A stretch of 64,000 bases of DNA from 3107 sp001483205 (lineage in GTDB: Bacteria; Pseudomonadota; Alphaproteobacteria; Rhodobacterales; Rhodobacteraceae): positions 186,001-250,000 of the forward strand of contig OZ219809.1 of NCBI GenBank assembly GCA_964291375.2, in the 5' to 3' direction. Made by a program: the position numbers and the translations under genes. Below are positions 24,121-33,583 of the stretch, piece by piece. Within the stretch, counting starts at the first letter, position 1. The number at the start of each line of letters is the position of its first letter. The notes under the pieces were generated by a model, which made no database searches, was not told the origin of the DNA, and was given only the letters and a program-made list of their open reading frames with translations.

Positions 24121-24723
24121 TCAGAAATCCCCGGCGACGAATTTCGCAATCGCCGCCCCGCGCGAGGTGACATCGAGCTTCTGATAAATCGCCTTCAGAT
24201 AATATTTCACCGTGTTGGGCGACAGGCCCAGACGGGCGGAAATCTGGAAATTGGTCAGCCCCTCGGCCAGCAGCACCAGAATTTCATGTTCGCGCCGGGT
24301 CAGGCGCTCGGCATCGTCCGACAACAGCTTTTGCATCATGCGGGCGGGAAGCGAGACAACCCCGCTGTCCTGCGCGCCCAGCAGCCTCGGCAACATATCG
24401 TGGATGTCGTCGATCAGGCACAGGGCGCAGGCCCCCAGCTTCAGCGCCTCGCGCGCATAGCCGATCTCATTGGGCCGGGTCAGGATGATGAACCGCGCCG
24501 CGGTGTTTTCCGTGCTGACGCTGCGCATCAGGTCGGCGGCATACCCGTCGGGCAGATGCGCCCCGGCGATGACCATCAGCGGGCCGGAGACACCGCGCAC
24601 CAGGCGCATGGTCTCGGCAACGGAATCGGCCTGCCCGCAAAACACATGGGTCCGGTCCGCGCAGACGATCATCCGCACGCTGTCGCATATCACCTTTTGT
24701 CCGGCGGCAGCGATGATGTTCAT
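24121..24723 (-). CDS. NarL/FixJ-type LuxR-family regulator with a degenerate receiver domain
   Basis: I start at the ATG at 24723 (MNIIAAAGQ), 200 residues; an ATG 12 bp upstream is an alternative. The N-terminal half follows a response-regulator receiver pattern, but the strand that should hold the phospho-acceptor Asp reads MVIAGAHLPDG, so phosphorylation is unlikely. The C-terminal GerE HTH is clear (RLTRREHEILVLLAEGLTNF, QISARLGLSPNTVKYYLKAI). It is divergent from the serine-cycle genes at 25099-29402, so it is a strong candidate for their regulator. Confidence 0.85.
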   Translation of the reverse strand: MNIIAAAGQKVICDSVRMIVCADRTHVFCGQADSVAETMRLVRGVSGPLMVIAGAHLPDGYAADLMRSVSTENTAARFIILTRPNEIGYAREALKLGACALCLIDDIHDMLPRLLGAQDSGVVSLPARMMQKLLSDDAERLTRREHEILVLLAEGLTNFQISARLGLSPNTVKYYLKAIYQKLDVTSRGAAIAKFVAGDF

Positions 24724-25098
24724 TGCGTGTCCCATCCGTCTGTCTGCTTCGTTCCTGCGTTCCTGCGTTCCGGCTCCGGCGTTCCGGCCATTCCGCCCGT
24801 ATCCTGACCGCATCGCCGCCGGTTCCACAGGGCCTAATCCGGCAAAATCGGGCAGGGCGCGCCACCGCCCGGCGCGGATCGGGTCGAAAATCTTCTATCG
24901 GAAATTTTTCCTGCGCGGTTTTGCGGGAAATTTCAACCCGCCATGGTCCGAGACCAACCCGTCCGGGTGGGGCGGCCCTACCCGAATGGCGGCCATGCCC
25001 TGCCCGGCACGGGCAAGAGCCTATCCGGCAGGGGGTGGCGGTGACGCGCAAAACCGGGTGTGATCGGCAAAACGGTTTCACGAAGGAGGATCGCAGCC
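24724..25098. promoter_or_regulatory. divergent control region of the regulator and the serine-cycle genes
   Basis: The 375-bp gap has no gene. It contains GGAAATTTTTCC, a perfect 12-bp palindrome (24900-24911), and a second GGAAATTT at 24926-24933, a locally AT-rich island in GC-rich DNA and a plausible operator. Short direct repeats GTTCCTGC occur at 24751-24766. A strong Shine-Dalgarno AAGGAGGA (25083-25090) precedes the GTG at 25099. Assigning the island to the adjacent regulator is inference. Confidence 0.45.
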
Positions 25099-26301
25099 GT
25101 GTCCGGTTATCACCACCTTTTCATCCCCGGCCCGACCAATGTGCCGGAGCCTGTCCGCCAGGCAATGAACATCCCGATGGAGGACATGCGCGCCCCGGAT
25201 TTCGGCGCGTTCATCCTGCCGCTGCTCGAAGACCTGAAAACGGCGTTCCGCACCGAAACCGGCCGGGTCTTTGTCTATCCGTCCTCGGGCACCGGCATGT
25301 GGGAGGCGGCGATCTCCAACACGCTGAGCCCCGGCGACAAGGTGCTGATGTCGCGCTTCGGGCAGTTTTCGCATCTGTGGGTCGATATGGCCCAGCGTCT
25401 GGGGCTGGACGTGCAGGTTTTCGAGGTCGAATGGGGCAGGGGGGTGCCGGTCGAGGACTACGCCCGTGTTCTGGCCGCCGACACCGGCCACAAGATCAGG
25501 GCGGTGATGGCCACCCATAACGAAACCGCAACCGGGGTGAGTTCTGACATCAGGGCATTGCGGGCGGCGCTTGATCAGACCGGCCACCCGGCGATGCTGT
25601 TTGTCGATGGGGTGAGTTCCGTCGGCTCCATCCCGTTTGAAATGGACGCCTGGGGGGTGGATTGCGCGGTATCGGGGTCGCAAAAGGGCTTTATGCTGCC
25701 CGCCGGTCTGGGCATTCTGGCGGTCAGCGAAAAGGCGCTGGCGGCGGCGAAATCCTCGACCATGGCGCGGTGCTATTTCAGTTTTGATGACATGATTGCC
25801 ACCAATGCGACCGGCTATTTCCCCTATACGCCCGCGACCCAGCTTTTGCGCGGTTTGCGGGTGTCGCTGGACATGCTGATTGCCGAGGGGTTGGAAAATG
25901 TCTGGGCGCGCCACACCCGGCTGGCCGAGGGCGCGCGGGCGGCGGTGGCGGCCTGGGAGGGCTGCGAGCTGGTTGCGCGCGGCCCCGAATGGCACTCGGA
26001 TACGGTCAGTGCCATCTATGCGCCCGAGGGCGTGGATGCGGCGGCGGTGATCCGCACCGCGTATGAGAGATACCAGACCTCGCTTGGCACCGGGCTGGCG
26101 CGGCTTGCCGGCAAGGCGTTCCGCATCGGCCATCTGGGGTCGCTCAATCCGGTGATGCTGTGCGGGGCGCTGTCCGCCGTAGAGATGGCGCTGCGCGACA
26201 ACGGGGCGCGCATCACCCCCGGCGCAGGCGTTGCCGCCGCGCAGGAGCATTTCCGCGCCACCGCGCCCGGCAAGGCCACCGCCCCCGGCAAAGCCGCCTG
26301 A
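25099..26301 (+). CDS. sgaA: serine--glyoxylate aminotransferase
   Basis: The GTG at 25099 is chosen for its AAGGAGGA ribosome site and the family-like start SGYHHLFIPGPTNVPEPV; the product is 400 residues. This class V PLP enzyme converts serine plus glyoxylate to hydroxypyruvate plus glycine. The PLP lysine is in SGSQKGFMLPAGL near residue 197, with SSGTGMWEAAISN and DGVSSVGSIP upstream. The C-terminus ends in a short ATAPGKATAPGKAA duplication. It leads a same-strand set with mcl, mtkA and mtkB, the serine-cycle core. Confidence 0.93.
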   Translation: MSGYHHLFIPGPTNVPEPVRQAMNIPMEDMRAPDFGAFILPLLEDLKTAFRTETGRVFVYPSSGTGMWEAAISNTLSPGDKVLMSRFGQFSHLWVDMAQRLGLDVQVFEVEWGRGVPVEDYARVLAADTGHKIRAVMATHNETATGVSSDIRALRAALDQTGHPAMLFVDGVSSVGSIPFEMDAWGVDCAVSGSQKGFMLPAGLGILAVSEKALAAAKSSTMARCYFSFDDMIATNATGYFPYTPATQLLRGLRVSLDMLIAEGLENVWARHTRLAEGARAAVAAWEGCELVARGPEWHSDTVSAIYAPEGVDAAAVIRTAYERYQTSLGTGLARLAGKAFRIGHLGSLNPVMLCGALSAVEMALRDNGARITPGAGVAAAQEHFRATAPGKATAPGKAA

Positions 26302-26324
26302 CCCCCTGATTTCGGAGAAAAACA

Positions 26325-27266
26325 ATGAGCTACACGCTGCACCCGCTGAAACAACAACGCCTGCAACGCTCGGAACTGGCGGTGCCGGGGTCGAACCCGT
26401 CGATGATCGAAAAGGCCGCCGACAGTGCCGCCGATTATGTCTTTCTTGATCTGGAGGACGCGGTTGCGCCGCCCGACAAGGAACAGGCGCGCAGGAATGT
26501 CATCGCGGCGCTGAATGACATTGACTGGAAGGCAGCGGGCAAGACCGTTTCCGTCCGCATCAACGGGCTGGACACCCACTATATGTATCGCGATGTGGTT
26601 GATGTGGTTGAACAGGCCGGTGCGCATCTGGACACCATCCTTGTGCCCAAGGTGGGTGTGCCGGGCGACCTCTATACCGTCGAAACCATGGTCAGCCAGA
26701 TCGAGGAGGCCATGGGCCTGACCCGCCGCATCGGGCTGGAGGCGCTGATCGAGACCGCGCTCGGCATGGCCAATGTTGAGACGATTGCCGCCGCACCGGG
26801 GCGGTTGGAGGCGCTGCATTTCGGGGTGGCTGATTATGCGGCCTCGAACCGTGCCCGCACGGTGGTGATCGGTGGCCTCAACCCCGACTATCCCGGCGAC
26901 CAGTGGCATTTTGCGCTCAGCCGGATGACCGTTGCCTGCCGCGCCTATGGCCTGCGCGCCATCGACGGGCCGTTCGGCGATTTCTCGGACCCAGAGGCCT
27001 ATGTCGCCTCGGCCCGGCGCGCGGCGGCACTGGGGATAGAGGGCAAATGGGCCATCCATCCCAGCCAGATCGCGCTGGCCAATGATGTGTTCTCGCCGCC
27101 CGAGGCCGAGGTGACCCGCGCGCGGCGGATCATCGAAGAGCTGAAAAAGGCCGAGGCAGAGGGCCGGGGCGCGGCCTCGCTCGACGGCAAGATGATTGAC
27201 GCCGCCAGCGAACGGATGGCGCGGAATGTGCTGACGGTGGCCGACGCCATCGCCGCCCGCGGCTGA
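26325..27266 (+). CDS. mcl: L-malyl-CoA/beta-methylmalyl-CoA lyase
   Basis: The 313-residue CitE-like enzyme cleaves malyl-CoA to acetyl-CoA and glyoxylate. Landmarks are FLDLEDAVAPPDKEQAR near 43 with the metal-binding acids, VRINGLDTHYMYRD near 77, LEALIETALGMAN near 140 and LHFGVADYAAS near 165. It could also serve the ethylmalonyl-CoA pathway, but its place between sgaA and mtkAB points to the serine cycle. Spacing to sgaA is 23 bp and to mtkA 16 bp. Confidence 0.93.
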   Translation: MSYTLHPLKQQRLQRSELAVPGSNPSMIEKAADSAADYVFLDLEDAVAPPDKEQARRNVIAALNDIDWKAAGKTVSVRINGLDTHYMYRDVVDVVEQAGAHLDTILVPKVGVPGDLYTVETMVSQIEEAMGLTRRIGLEALIETALGMANVETIAAAPGRLEALHFGVADYAASNRARTVVIGGLNPDYPGDQWHFALSRMTVACRAYGLRAIDGPFGDFSDPEAYVASARRAAALGIEGKWAIHPSQIALANDVFSPPEAEVTRARRIIEELKKAEAEGRGAASLDGKMIDAASERMARNVLTVADAIAARG

Positions 27267-27282
27267 GGGAGGGCCGCACCAT

Positions 27283-28476
27283 ATGGACATCCACGAATAT
27301 CAGGCCAAGGAGCTTTTGAAAGGCTTCGGGGTGGCGGTGCCGCGCGGCGGCATTGCCTACAGCCCCGAACAGGCGGCCTATCGCACCCAGGAACTGTCGG
27401 GCGACAAGTGGGTCGTCAAGGCGCAGGTTCATTCCGGCGCACGGGGCAAGGCCGGTGGTGTGCGCATCTGTTCGACCGAGACCGAAGTGATGGACGCCGC
27501 GGCCTATATGCTGGGGCGCAAGCTGGTCACCCATCAGACCGGCCCGCAGGGCAAACTGGTCGGGCGGCTCTATGTCGAGGAAGCCACCAATATCGCCCAG
27601 GAAATCTATCTGGGCTTTGTGCTTGACCGGACCGAAGAGCGGGTGGTTGTGGTGGCGTCCTCGGCGGGCGGCATGGAGATCGAGGAAATCTCGGCCCACG
27701 AACCCGACACCATCATCCGTTCCGTCGTTGATCCGGCGGTCGGTATGGAGGCCTTTCAGGCGCGCGAGATCGCCTTTCAGCTTGGCCTTGATCCGGTGCT
27801 GATCCCCCAGGCGGTGAAGACGATCATCGGCTGCTACAAAGCATTCAGCGCGCTGGATGCGACCATGGTGGAGATCAACCCGCTGGTGGTGACCGGTGCG
27901 GGCGAAATCGTGGCGCTGGATGCGAAACTCAGCTTTGATGACAATGCGCTGTTCCGTCGCCCGAATATCTCGGAACTGCGCGACAAGAGCCAGGAAGACC
28001 CGCGCGAGACCTTCGCCAGTGATCGCGGCCTCAGCTATATCGGGCTTGAGGGCCGGATCGGGTGCATCGTCAACGGCGCGGGGCTGGCAATGGCGACGCT
28101 TGACATGATCAAGATGGCGGGCGGGGAACCGGCGAACTTTCTTGATGTCGGGGGCGGTGCCTCGCCGGAGCGGGTGCTGAAATCTTTCAGGGCGGTTCTG
28201 AACGATCCGAAGGTCGAGGCGATTCTGGTCAATATCTTTGCCGGTATCAACCGGTGTGACTGGATTGCCGAGGGGGTGATCCGGGCGGTGCGGGAACTCG
28301 ACCTGAAGACGCCGCTGGTTGTGCGGCTGTCAGGGACCAATGTTGAGGAAGGGCAGAAGCTGCTGGCCGACAGCGGCCTGAATATCACCACGGCCGAGAC
28401 TTTGGCCGAGGCCGCCGAAAAGGTGGTTGCGGCGTGGAAAGCCCCGGCATCCGGCATGGCAGAGGGGACAGCCTGA
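27283..28476 (+). CDS. mtkA: malate--CoA ligase beta subunit (malate thiokinase)
   Basis: The 397-residue ATP-grasp protein resembles succinyl-CoA synthetase beta (MDIHEYQAKELLKGFGV; VVKAQVHSGARGKAGGV; NPLVVTGAGEIVALDAKL; NFLDVGGGASPERV). Between mcl and mtkB it is best read as malate thiokinase, which makes malyl-CoA for the neighbouring lyase. A true sucC is usually next to mdh or odh genes, which are absent here. It overlaps mtkB by 1 bp (TGATG). Confidence 0.9.
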   Translation: MDIHEYQAKELLKGFGVAVPRGGIAYSPEQAAYRTQELSGDKWVVKAQVHSGARGKAGGVRICSTETEVMDAAAYMLGRKLVTHQTGPQGKLVGRLYVEEATNIAQEIYLGFVLDRTEERVVVVASSAGGMEIEEISAHEPDTIIRSVVDPAVGMEAFQAREIAFQLGLDPVLIPQAVKTIIGCYKAFSALDATMVEINPLVVTGAGEIVALDAKLSFDDNALFRRPNISELRDKSQEDPRETFASDRGLSYIGLEGRIGCIVNGAGLAMATLDMIKMAGGEPANFLDVGGGASPERVLKSFRAVLNDPKVEAILVNIFAGINRCDWIAEGVIRAVRELDLKTPLVVRLSGTNVEEGQKLLADSGLNITTAETLAEAAEKVVAAWKAPASGMAEGTA

Positions 28477-29402
28477 TGGCGATTCTGATCGACAAAAGCA
28501 CACGGGTTTTGGTTTTGGGCTTTACCGGGCGGATCGGGTCGTTCCATGCCCAGGAGATGATTGACTATGGCACCGATGTGGTGGGGGGCGTCACGCCGGG
28601 CAAGGGCGGCACCACCCATCTGGGGCGTCCGGTCTTCAACACCATCAAGGGGGCGGTGGCCGAAACCGGGGCTGATCTGGCGATGGCCTTTGTGCCGCCG
28701 CCGTTTGCCGCCGACGCGATGATGGAGGCGGCGGATGCGGGCATGAAGACCTGCGTGTGCATCGCCGACGGCATTCCGGCGCAGGACATGATCCGGGTGA
28801 AACGCTTTATGCGCCGCTACAAGGCAGAGAAGCGGATGCGCCTTATCGGTCCGAACTGTGCCGGGATTATCACGCCGGGTCAGGCATTCGCGGGGCTGAT
28901 GCCGCCGCATATCTATCTGCCCGGTCGTGTCGGGATTGTCGGGCGCTCGGGCACGCTCGGCTATGAGGCCGCCAGCCAGATGAAGGCGCGCGGGATCGGC
29001 GTGTCGTCATCGGTGGGGATCGGCGGTGATCCGATCAACGGGTCGAGCTTTCGGGATATTCTGGAGCTGTTCGAGGCTGACCCGGAGACCGATGCGGTGG
29101 TGATGGTGGGTGAGATCGGCGGCCCGCAGGAAGCGGCGGCGGCGGCCTATGTGCGCGATCACATGACCAAGCCGGTGGCCGCCTATATTGCCGGTCTGTC
29201 GGCCCCGAAAGGGCGGCGGATGGGCCATGCGGGGGCGATTGTTTCGGCCTTTGGCGAGTCGGCGCAGGAAAAGGTCGAGGTGCTGAGCGAGGCCGGAGTG
29301 AACATTGTGCCGACGCCTTCTTCGTTTGGCGATGTGGTGGAGAAGATGCTGCGGTCGCGGGGCCTGTTTGCGGCTGCCCCGGCGGTGGGGGAACCGGCCT
29401 GA
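28476..29402 (+). CDS. mtkB: malate--CoA ligase alpha subunit
   Basis: The 308-residue partner of mtkA has the CoA-binding fold (VLVLGFTGRIGSFHAQEM), GGVTPGKGGTTHLGRPVF, the IGPNCAGIITPGQ segment near 127, and the phospho-histidine region KGRRMGHAGAIVS near 245. The start at 28476 overlaps the mtkA stop. Together the four genes regenerate glyoxylate and acetyl-CoA from malate; no glycerate kinase, hydroxypyruvate reductase or PEP carboxylase is in the window. Confidence 0.9.
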   Translation: MAILIDKSTRVLVLGFTGRIGSFHAQEMIDYGTDVVGGVTPGKGGTTHLGRPVFNTIKGAVAETGADLAMAFVPPPFAADAMMEAADAGMKTCVCIADGIPAQDMIRVKRFMRRYKAEKRMRLIGPNCAGIITPGQAFAGLMPPHIYLPGRVGIVGRSGTLGYEAASQMKARGIGVSSSVGIGGDPINGSSFRDILELFEADPETDAVVMVGEIGGPQEAAAAAYVRDHMTKPVAAYIAGLSAPKGRRMGHAGAIVSAFGESAQEKVEVLSEAGVNIVPTPSSFGDVVEKMLRSRGLFAAAPAVGEPA

Positions 29403-29424
29403 CGGGGGGGCGTCCACCCCTCAA

Positions 29425-29636
29425 AAGACCTCTGACCTATTGGCGCGTCAGTTGCCAGCCCATCCCGCCCGGCGGAACGCCGGGCAGCGCCTGCCTGCCC
29501 CCCGGCAGGCGCTTTTAACGTCTAAGCCCCTTGGAGCGTATGGACTTTATGGGAAGACCATCGCCAATTTGGAATATCGCGAAAAGCGCCCGCCCAGGCA
29601 GGCGGCTGCCCGGCTCGACCAATATGCAGAAGTCTT
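29425..29636 (+). mobile_element. full-length repeat element, plus orientation (212 bp)
   Basis: The ends are AAGACCTCTGACCTATTGGC and GACCAATATGCAGAAGTCTT. The interior has all modules of the copy at 23816 and is close to identical through the hairpins and the ATGGACTTTATGGGAAGACC block. It fills the convergent gap between mtkB (stop 29402) and the solute-binding protein (stop 29727). The small frame at 29540 (MDFMGRPSPIWNIAKSARPG) is open. Confidence 0.9.
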
Positions 29637-29654
29637 TTCCCGGCCCCCCGACCA

Positions 29655-29690
29655 CAAAAAACGGCGGCGGGCCCCGAAGACCCCGCCGCC
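29655..29690 (-). terminator. intrinsic terminator of the solute-binding protein gene
   Basis: On the minus strand GGCGGCGGGG pairs with CCCGCCGCC around TCTTCGGGG, followed by GTTTTTTGTGG. It lies 37 bp after the stop at 29727. The stem and T-run make a standard terminator. Confidence 0.8.
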
Positions 29691-29726
29691 ATCATCCTCA
29701 TTCATGCCCGATAAGGCTCACACCAC

Positions 29727-31313
29727 TCAGGCGAACCACCAGCGTTCCATCCACCGCTCGCCGTCGGCATCCCAGTTGGTGGCCATCATCTCGTCATGGG
29801 CCACCCCGTCGGACGTGGCGAAAATGTAGGATGCGAACATCGGCACAATCACCCCGCCGTCCTGATTGACGATTTCCTGCATCTCGTAATACATCGCGCG
29901 CCGCTTGTCCTCGTCAAGCTCGGCCCGCGCCGCAACCAGCAGTTCATCAAAACGGGCGTTCGACCAGAAAGTATCGTTCCAGGCGACGCCGGACTCATAG
30001 GCGGTCGCGAACATCTGATCCTCGGTGAACCGCCCGCCCCAGTAGACGGCAGAGAAGGATTTCTGCATCCACACGTCAGACCAGTAGCTGTCGTTCGGCT
30101 CTCGCACCACATCAAGGTCAATGCCCGCCGCACCGGCCGAGTTCTGAAACAGAACCGCCGCATCCACTGCGCCGGGGAAAGCGGCATCGGCGGCTGACAG
30201 GGAGACCGAGAGCGAATCCAGCCCCGCTTCCCTGAGGTAGAATTTGGCCTTGTCCGGGTCATAAGGCGTCTGTGCCAGCTCTGTGTTGAAGTATTTCTGG
30301 CCGCGTCCGATCGGGTGGTCATTGCCCACGGTGCCATAGCCGAACAGGATTTTGTCCACCAGTTCCTGACGGTTGATGGCGTGTTTCAGCGCCAGGCGCA
30401 CGTTCCTGTCGGTAAACGGATCCTTGTTGGTGGACATCGCAAAGGTGTAGTGCTGGGTGCCGTCGGTGCGTTCAATCGTCACGCCGGGCTGACGCCCCAA
30501 CAGCGCCGCGGTTTTCGGATCAACCTTGTCGATGGCATGGACATCGCCCGAGACCAGCGCCGAGGTGCGCGCGTTCGGGTCAATCAGCACCACCATATCG
30601 ATGGAATCGAAAAAGCCGCGCTCATCGGTCCAGTCGTTTTCGTTGCGCTCCAGTCGGGCGATCACGCCGGGGTCGAACTCGACCAGCTTATAGGGGCCGC
30701 AGCCGTTGCCGGATTTCCAGTCGATGCCGTCACCATCCGCCGGGCAGACCGGCAGGTGATAGTCGGCAAGGGTTGCCGGGAAGTCGGCGTTGCCGCCTGT
30801 CAGCGTGACGACGACCGTATCGCCCTCGGCGCTCATGTCGGTGATCTGGGCGACGAGCGGTCCGGCGGCAGAGGTCGACTCTTCGCCCCGGTGGTGGTTG
30901 AGCGAGGCGATCACATCCGCCGGGGTCACCGCCCTGCCGTCATGGAAGGTCAGGCCGGAGCGGAGCTTGAACCGCCAGACAGAGGCATCGGCAGAGGCTT
31001 CCCAGCTTTCGGCCACATTCGGCTCGACCGAGCCTGCGGTGGAAATCTGGGTCATGTAGCCGTGGATGCCGAACCCCAGCGGAATGACAAAGCCGTTCGT
31101 CCAGGTGCCGGGGTCAAGCGTGTCAGAGGTCTGGCCATGGCCCTTGCCCATGCGGAAATGGCCGCCGCGCTTGGGTTCGGCATAGGCCGCACCCGTCATC
31201 AGTCCGGTGGACAGCCCGGCGGCGGCGACCCCAGTGGCCGCGGTTGATTGCAGGAAGCCGCGTCGGGAAATGCGGGCCGGTGCAATCAGGTTTCGCTTGT
31301 CGTCTGACTTCAT
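29727..31313 (-). CDS. ABC transporter substrate-binding protein, family 5 (peptide/nickel type), Tat-exported
   Basis: Starting at 31313 (MKSDDKRN, preceded by GGGAGA), it has 528 residues. A twin-arginine signal SRRGFLQSTAATG lies near residue 16, with cleavage likely after AAYA. The family-5 pattern includes the WKFKL-like WRFKLRSGLTFHDGRAVTP near 90 and a C-terminal MQEIVNQDGGVIVPMF. Such proteins deliver oligopeptides or similar ligands to Opp/Dpp permeases. No permease or ATPase genes are adjacent, so it is an orphan in this window. Confidence 0.88.
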   Translation of the reverse strand: MKSDDKRNLIAPARISRRGFLQSTAATGVAAAGLSTGLMTGAAYAEPKRGGHFRMGKGHGQTSDTLDPGTWTNGFVIPLGFGIHGYMTQISTAGSVEPNVAESWEASADASVWRFKLRSGLTFHDGRAVTPADVIASLNHHRGEESTSAAGPLVAQITDMSAEGDTVVVTLTGGNADFPATLADYHLPVCPADGDGIDWKSGNGCGPYKLVEFDPGVIARLERNENDWTDERGFFDSIDMVVLIDPNARTSALVSGDVHAIDKVDPKTAALLGRQPGVTIERTDGTQHYTFAMSTNKDPFTDRNVRLALKHAINRQELVDKILFGYGTVGNDHPIGRGQKYFNTELAQTPYDPDKAKFYLREAGLDSLSVSLSAADAAFPGAVDAAVLFQNSAGAAGIDLDVVREPNDSYWSDVWMQKSFSAVYWGGRFTEDQMFATAYESGVAWNDTFWSNARFDELLVAARAELDEDKRRAMYYEMQEIVNQDGGVIVPMFASYIFATSDGVAHDEMMATNWDADGERWMERWWFA

Positions 31314-31547
31314 GTGATTTCTCCCAGGTCTGGATATGTTCGCCACTGATCGGGCAAGAGGTGCATCTGATTGCGGGGCCGGAGTGGTCCCGTTTGTCAG
31401 CAAACTGTCAGTGCGTGTCAGCAAGAAACTATAAATTCCGCCTCTGGTCAACCGTTGGGGGATACGACCGGTTGTAAATTGTTTGCGACATGCGGGGCGT
31501 GTGGGCTGCACCCGCCGGGCAGCGCCCGCACCGGCTTCCCCCCGGCC

Positions 31548-33263
31548 TCACCCCGCAATCAGCCCCATATTCTCCAGCTTCAGGATGATCTGATGGGCGC
31601 AGGTGTCCACATCTGCGTTCTCGGTCCCGACCCGCAATTCCGGGGCGTCCGGCACATCGTAAGGGTCCGAGATACCGGTAAACGCCTCGATCCGGCCCGC
31701 CCGCGCCAGCCGGTAAAGCCCCTTGCGGTCGCGCCGCTCGCATTCCTCAAGCGAGGTCGCCACATGCACCTCGACAAACGCCCCGAATTGCTCGATCTCT
31801 TCGCGCACCGCGCGCCGGGTCGCCGCATAGGGGGCAATCGGGGCACAGATGGCGATGCCGCCGTTCTTGGTGATCTCGCCCGCCACATACCCGATGCGGC
31901 GGATGTTGAGGTCGCGATGCGCTTTCGAGAACCCCAGTTCGCTGGACAGGTTTTTGCGCACGATGTCGCCGTCAAGCAGGGTGACCGGGCGGTCGCCCGT
32001 CTCCATCAGCTTGGTCATCAGCGCGTTGGCGATGGTCGATTTGCCGGAGCCGGAAAGCCCGGTGAAAAAGACCGTAAACCCCTGCCGGGAACGGGGCGGA
32101 AAGCGGCGGCGCAGTTCTGTCACCACTTCGGGGAAGGAAAACCAGTCGGGGATGTCCAGCCCCTCGCGCAGGCGGCGGCGCAACTCGGTGCCCGAGATGT
32201 TCAGGATGGTGACATTGGCGCGGTCGGTGATTTCATCGGACGGCTCATATTGGGCGCGCTCCTGCACATAGAGCATGTTTCGGAACCCCACCATCCTGAT
32301 GCCGATCTCGTCCTCATACTGGCGGAACAGGGCCTGCGCATCATAGGGGCCGTAGAAATCCTCGCCACTGGCGTTCTTTCCCGGCCCGGCGTGATCGCGC
32401 CCGATAATGAAATGGGTGCAGCCGTGGTTCCTGCGGATCAGCCCGTGCCAGAGGGCTTCGCGCGGGCCGGCCATGCGCATGGCGAGGTTGAGCAGGCTGA
32501 TTGAGGTGGTGGCCGCCGGGTATTTGTCCAGCACCGCCTCGTAACAGCGCACGCGGGTGAAGTGATCCACATCGCCCGGTTTGGTCATGCCGACCACCGG
32601 GTGGATCAGCAGATTGGCCTGCGCTTCTCTGGCGGCGCGGACGGTCAGCTCCTGATGGGCACGGTGCAGGGGGTTGCGGGTCTGAAAGGCGACAATGCGC
32701 TGCCAGCCCAGTTTGCGGAAAGCGGCGCGCAGTTCGTTCGGGGTGTCGCGGCGGGCGCGGAAGTCGTAATGAACCGGGGGCTGAAGGCCGGTGACGGGGC
32801 CGCCCAGATAAACCCGGCCCGCGATATGGTGCAGGTAGTTGACGGCGGGATGGGTTGTGTCGTTGGTGCCGAAAACCTGTTCGGCCTCGCGGGTCTTGTC
32901 AGGGGTCCAGCGGTCGGTGACGGTCATGGTGGCGAGGATGACGCCCTCCGGGTCGCGCAGCGCAATGTCCTGGCCCGGTTTGAGCGCGGCGGCGAAGGGG
33001 TCAGAGACATCCAGCGTGATCGGGATCGGCCATAATGCGCCGTCGGCAAGGCGCATGGTCTCGACAACGCTGTCATAATCCCGTTCGCCCAGAAAGCCGG
33101 TCAGCGGGGTGAAGCCGCCGTTCATCAGAAGCTCCAGATCACATATCTGGCGCGGGGTCAGATCCCAGCTTGTCAGGTCCGCCGCCCCGGTCTTCAGGCT
33201 TTGCGCGGTGTCAGGGGGCGCGTAGAGGTCCGGTATCGGGGCGAGATTGGCAGGCATGGTCAT
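31548..33263 (-). CDS. bifunctional sulfate adenylyltransferase / adenylylsulfate kinase
   Basis: The 571-residue fusion has an N-terminal ATP sulfurylase (to about residue 385) with RNPLHRAHQELTVRAA and IIGRDHAGPGKNA. A C-terminal APS kinase follows, with P-loop GLSGSGKSTIANAL near 400 and the DGDIVRKNLSSELGFSK segment. The pair makes PAPS from sulfate and ATP for assimilation or sulfation. A second start lies two codons downstream. It stands alone between a solute-binding protein and trxB. Confidence 0.94.
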   Translation of the reverse strand: MTMPANLAPIPDLYAPPDTAQSLKTGAADLTSWDLTPRQICDLELLMNGGFTPLTGFLGERDYDSVVETMRLADGALWPIPITLDVSDPFAAALKPGQDIALRDPEGVILATMTVTDRWTPDKTREAEQVFGTNDTTHPAVNYLHHIAGRVYLGGPVTGLQPPVHYDFRARRDTPNELRAAFRKLGWQRIVAFQTRNPLHRAHQELTVRAAREAQANLLIHPVVGMTKPGDVDHFTRVRCYEAVLDKYPAATTSISLLNLAMRMAGPREALWHGLIRRNHGCTHFIIGRDHAGPGKNASGEDFYGPYDAQALFRQYEDEIGIRMVGFRNMLYVQERAQYEPSDEITDRANVTILNISGTELRRRLREGLDIPDWFSFPEVVTELRRRFPPRSRQGFTVFFTGLSGSGKSTIANALMTKLMETGDRPVTLLDGDIVRKNLSSELGFSKAHRDLNIRRIGYVAGEITKNGGIAICAPIAPYAATRRAVREEIEQFGAFVEVHVATSLEECERRDRKGLYRLARAGRIEAFTGISDPYDVPDAPELRVGTENADVDTCAHQIILKLENMGLIAG

Positions 33264-33583
33264 GGGGCGTTCCGGTCAGCAGGTCCGGCCCGTGGTTTTC
33301 AGGCCGGGACGGGTGTGCCCGCGATGGGGGGAAAGTGCAAGCGCTTGGGTGCGGGGCGGGGTGTTCGGGGCCGGGCGCGGGGATTGTGTGATGCGCTGCA
33401 CGACAACAGGAAGGGCCGCGTCCGGCCCGCGAGGGGCGGCGCGCGCCCCCCGGATAGACCGGGCACCCCCCCCGGCGTGTTCGCGCGCCTGTCCCAGGGA
33501 AATGCCTGCCACCCGCGCCCACGTCGCCACCCCGACAGGATCAAAGGCGAAACCTGCAACCGGCTCAGGCAATAACGCCCCCC
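33264..33583. other. gene-free gap between the sat/cysC fusion and trxB
   Basis: I see no supportable gene in these 320 bp. It is very GC-rich and has AAGGGCCGCGTCCGGCCCGC (about 33408-33427), identical to part of the second repeat family at 15596-15615, so it probably holds a decayed copy. The promoter of the sat/cysC gene should lie at its left end. Confidence 0.5.

Noticed and set aside
29540..29640. The internal frame of the repeat elements as a real gene
   Set aside because: It has no ribosome site, differs mostly at amino-acid-changing positions and is interrupted in the 18443 copy; kept only as an observation.
33264..33583. Overlapping 80-130-codon frames in the sat/cysC-trxB gap
   Set aside because: All are Pro/Arg/Ala-rich, open on both strands because of high GC, and overlap a repeat remnant.
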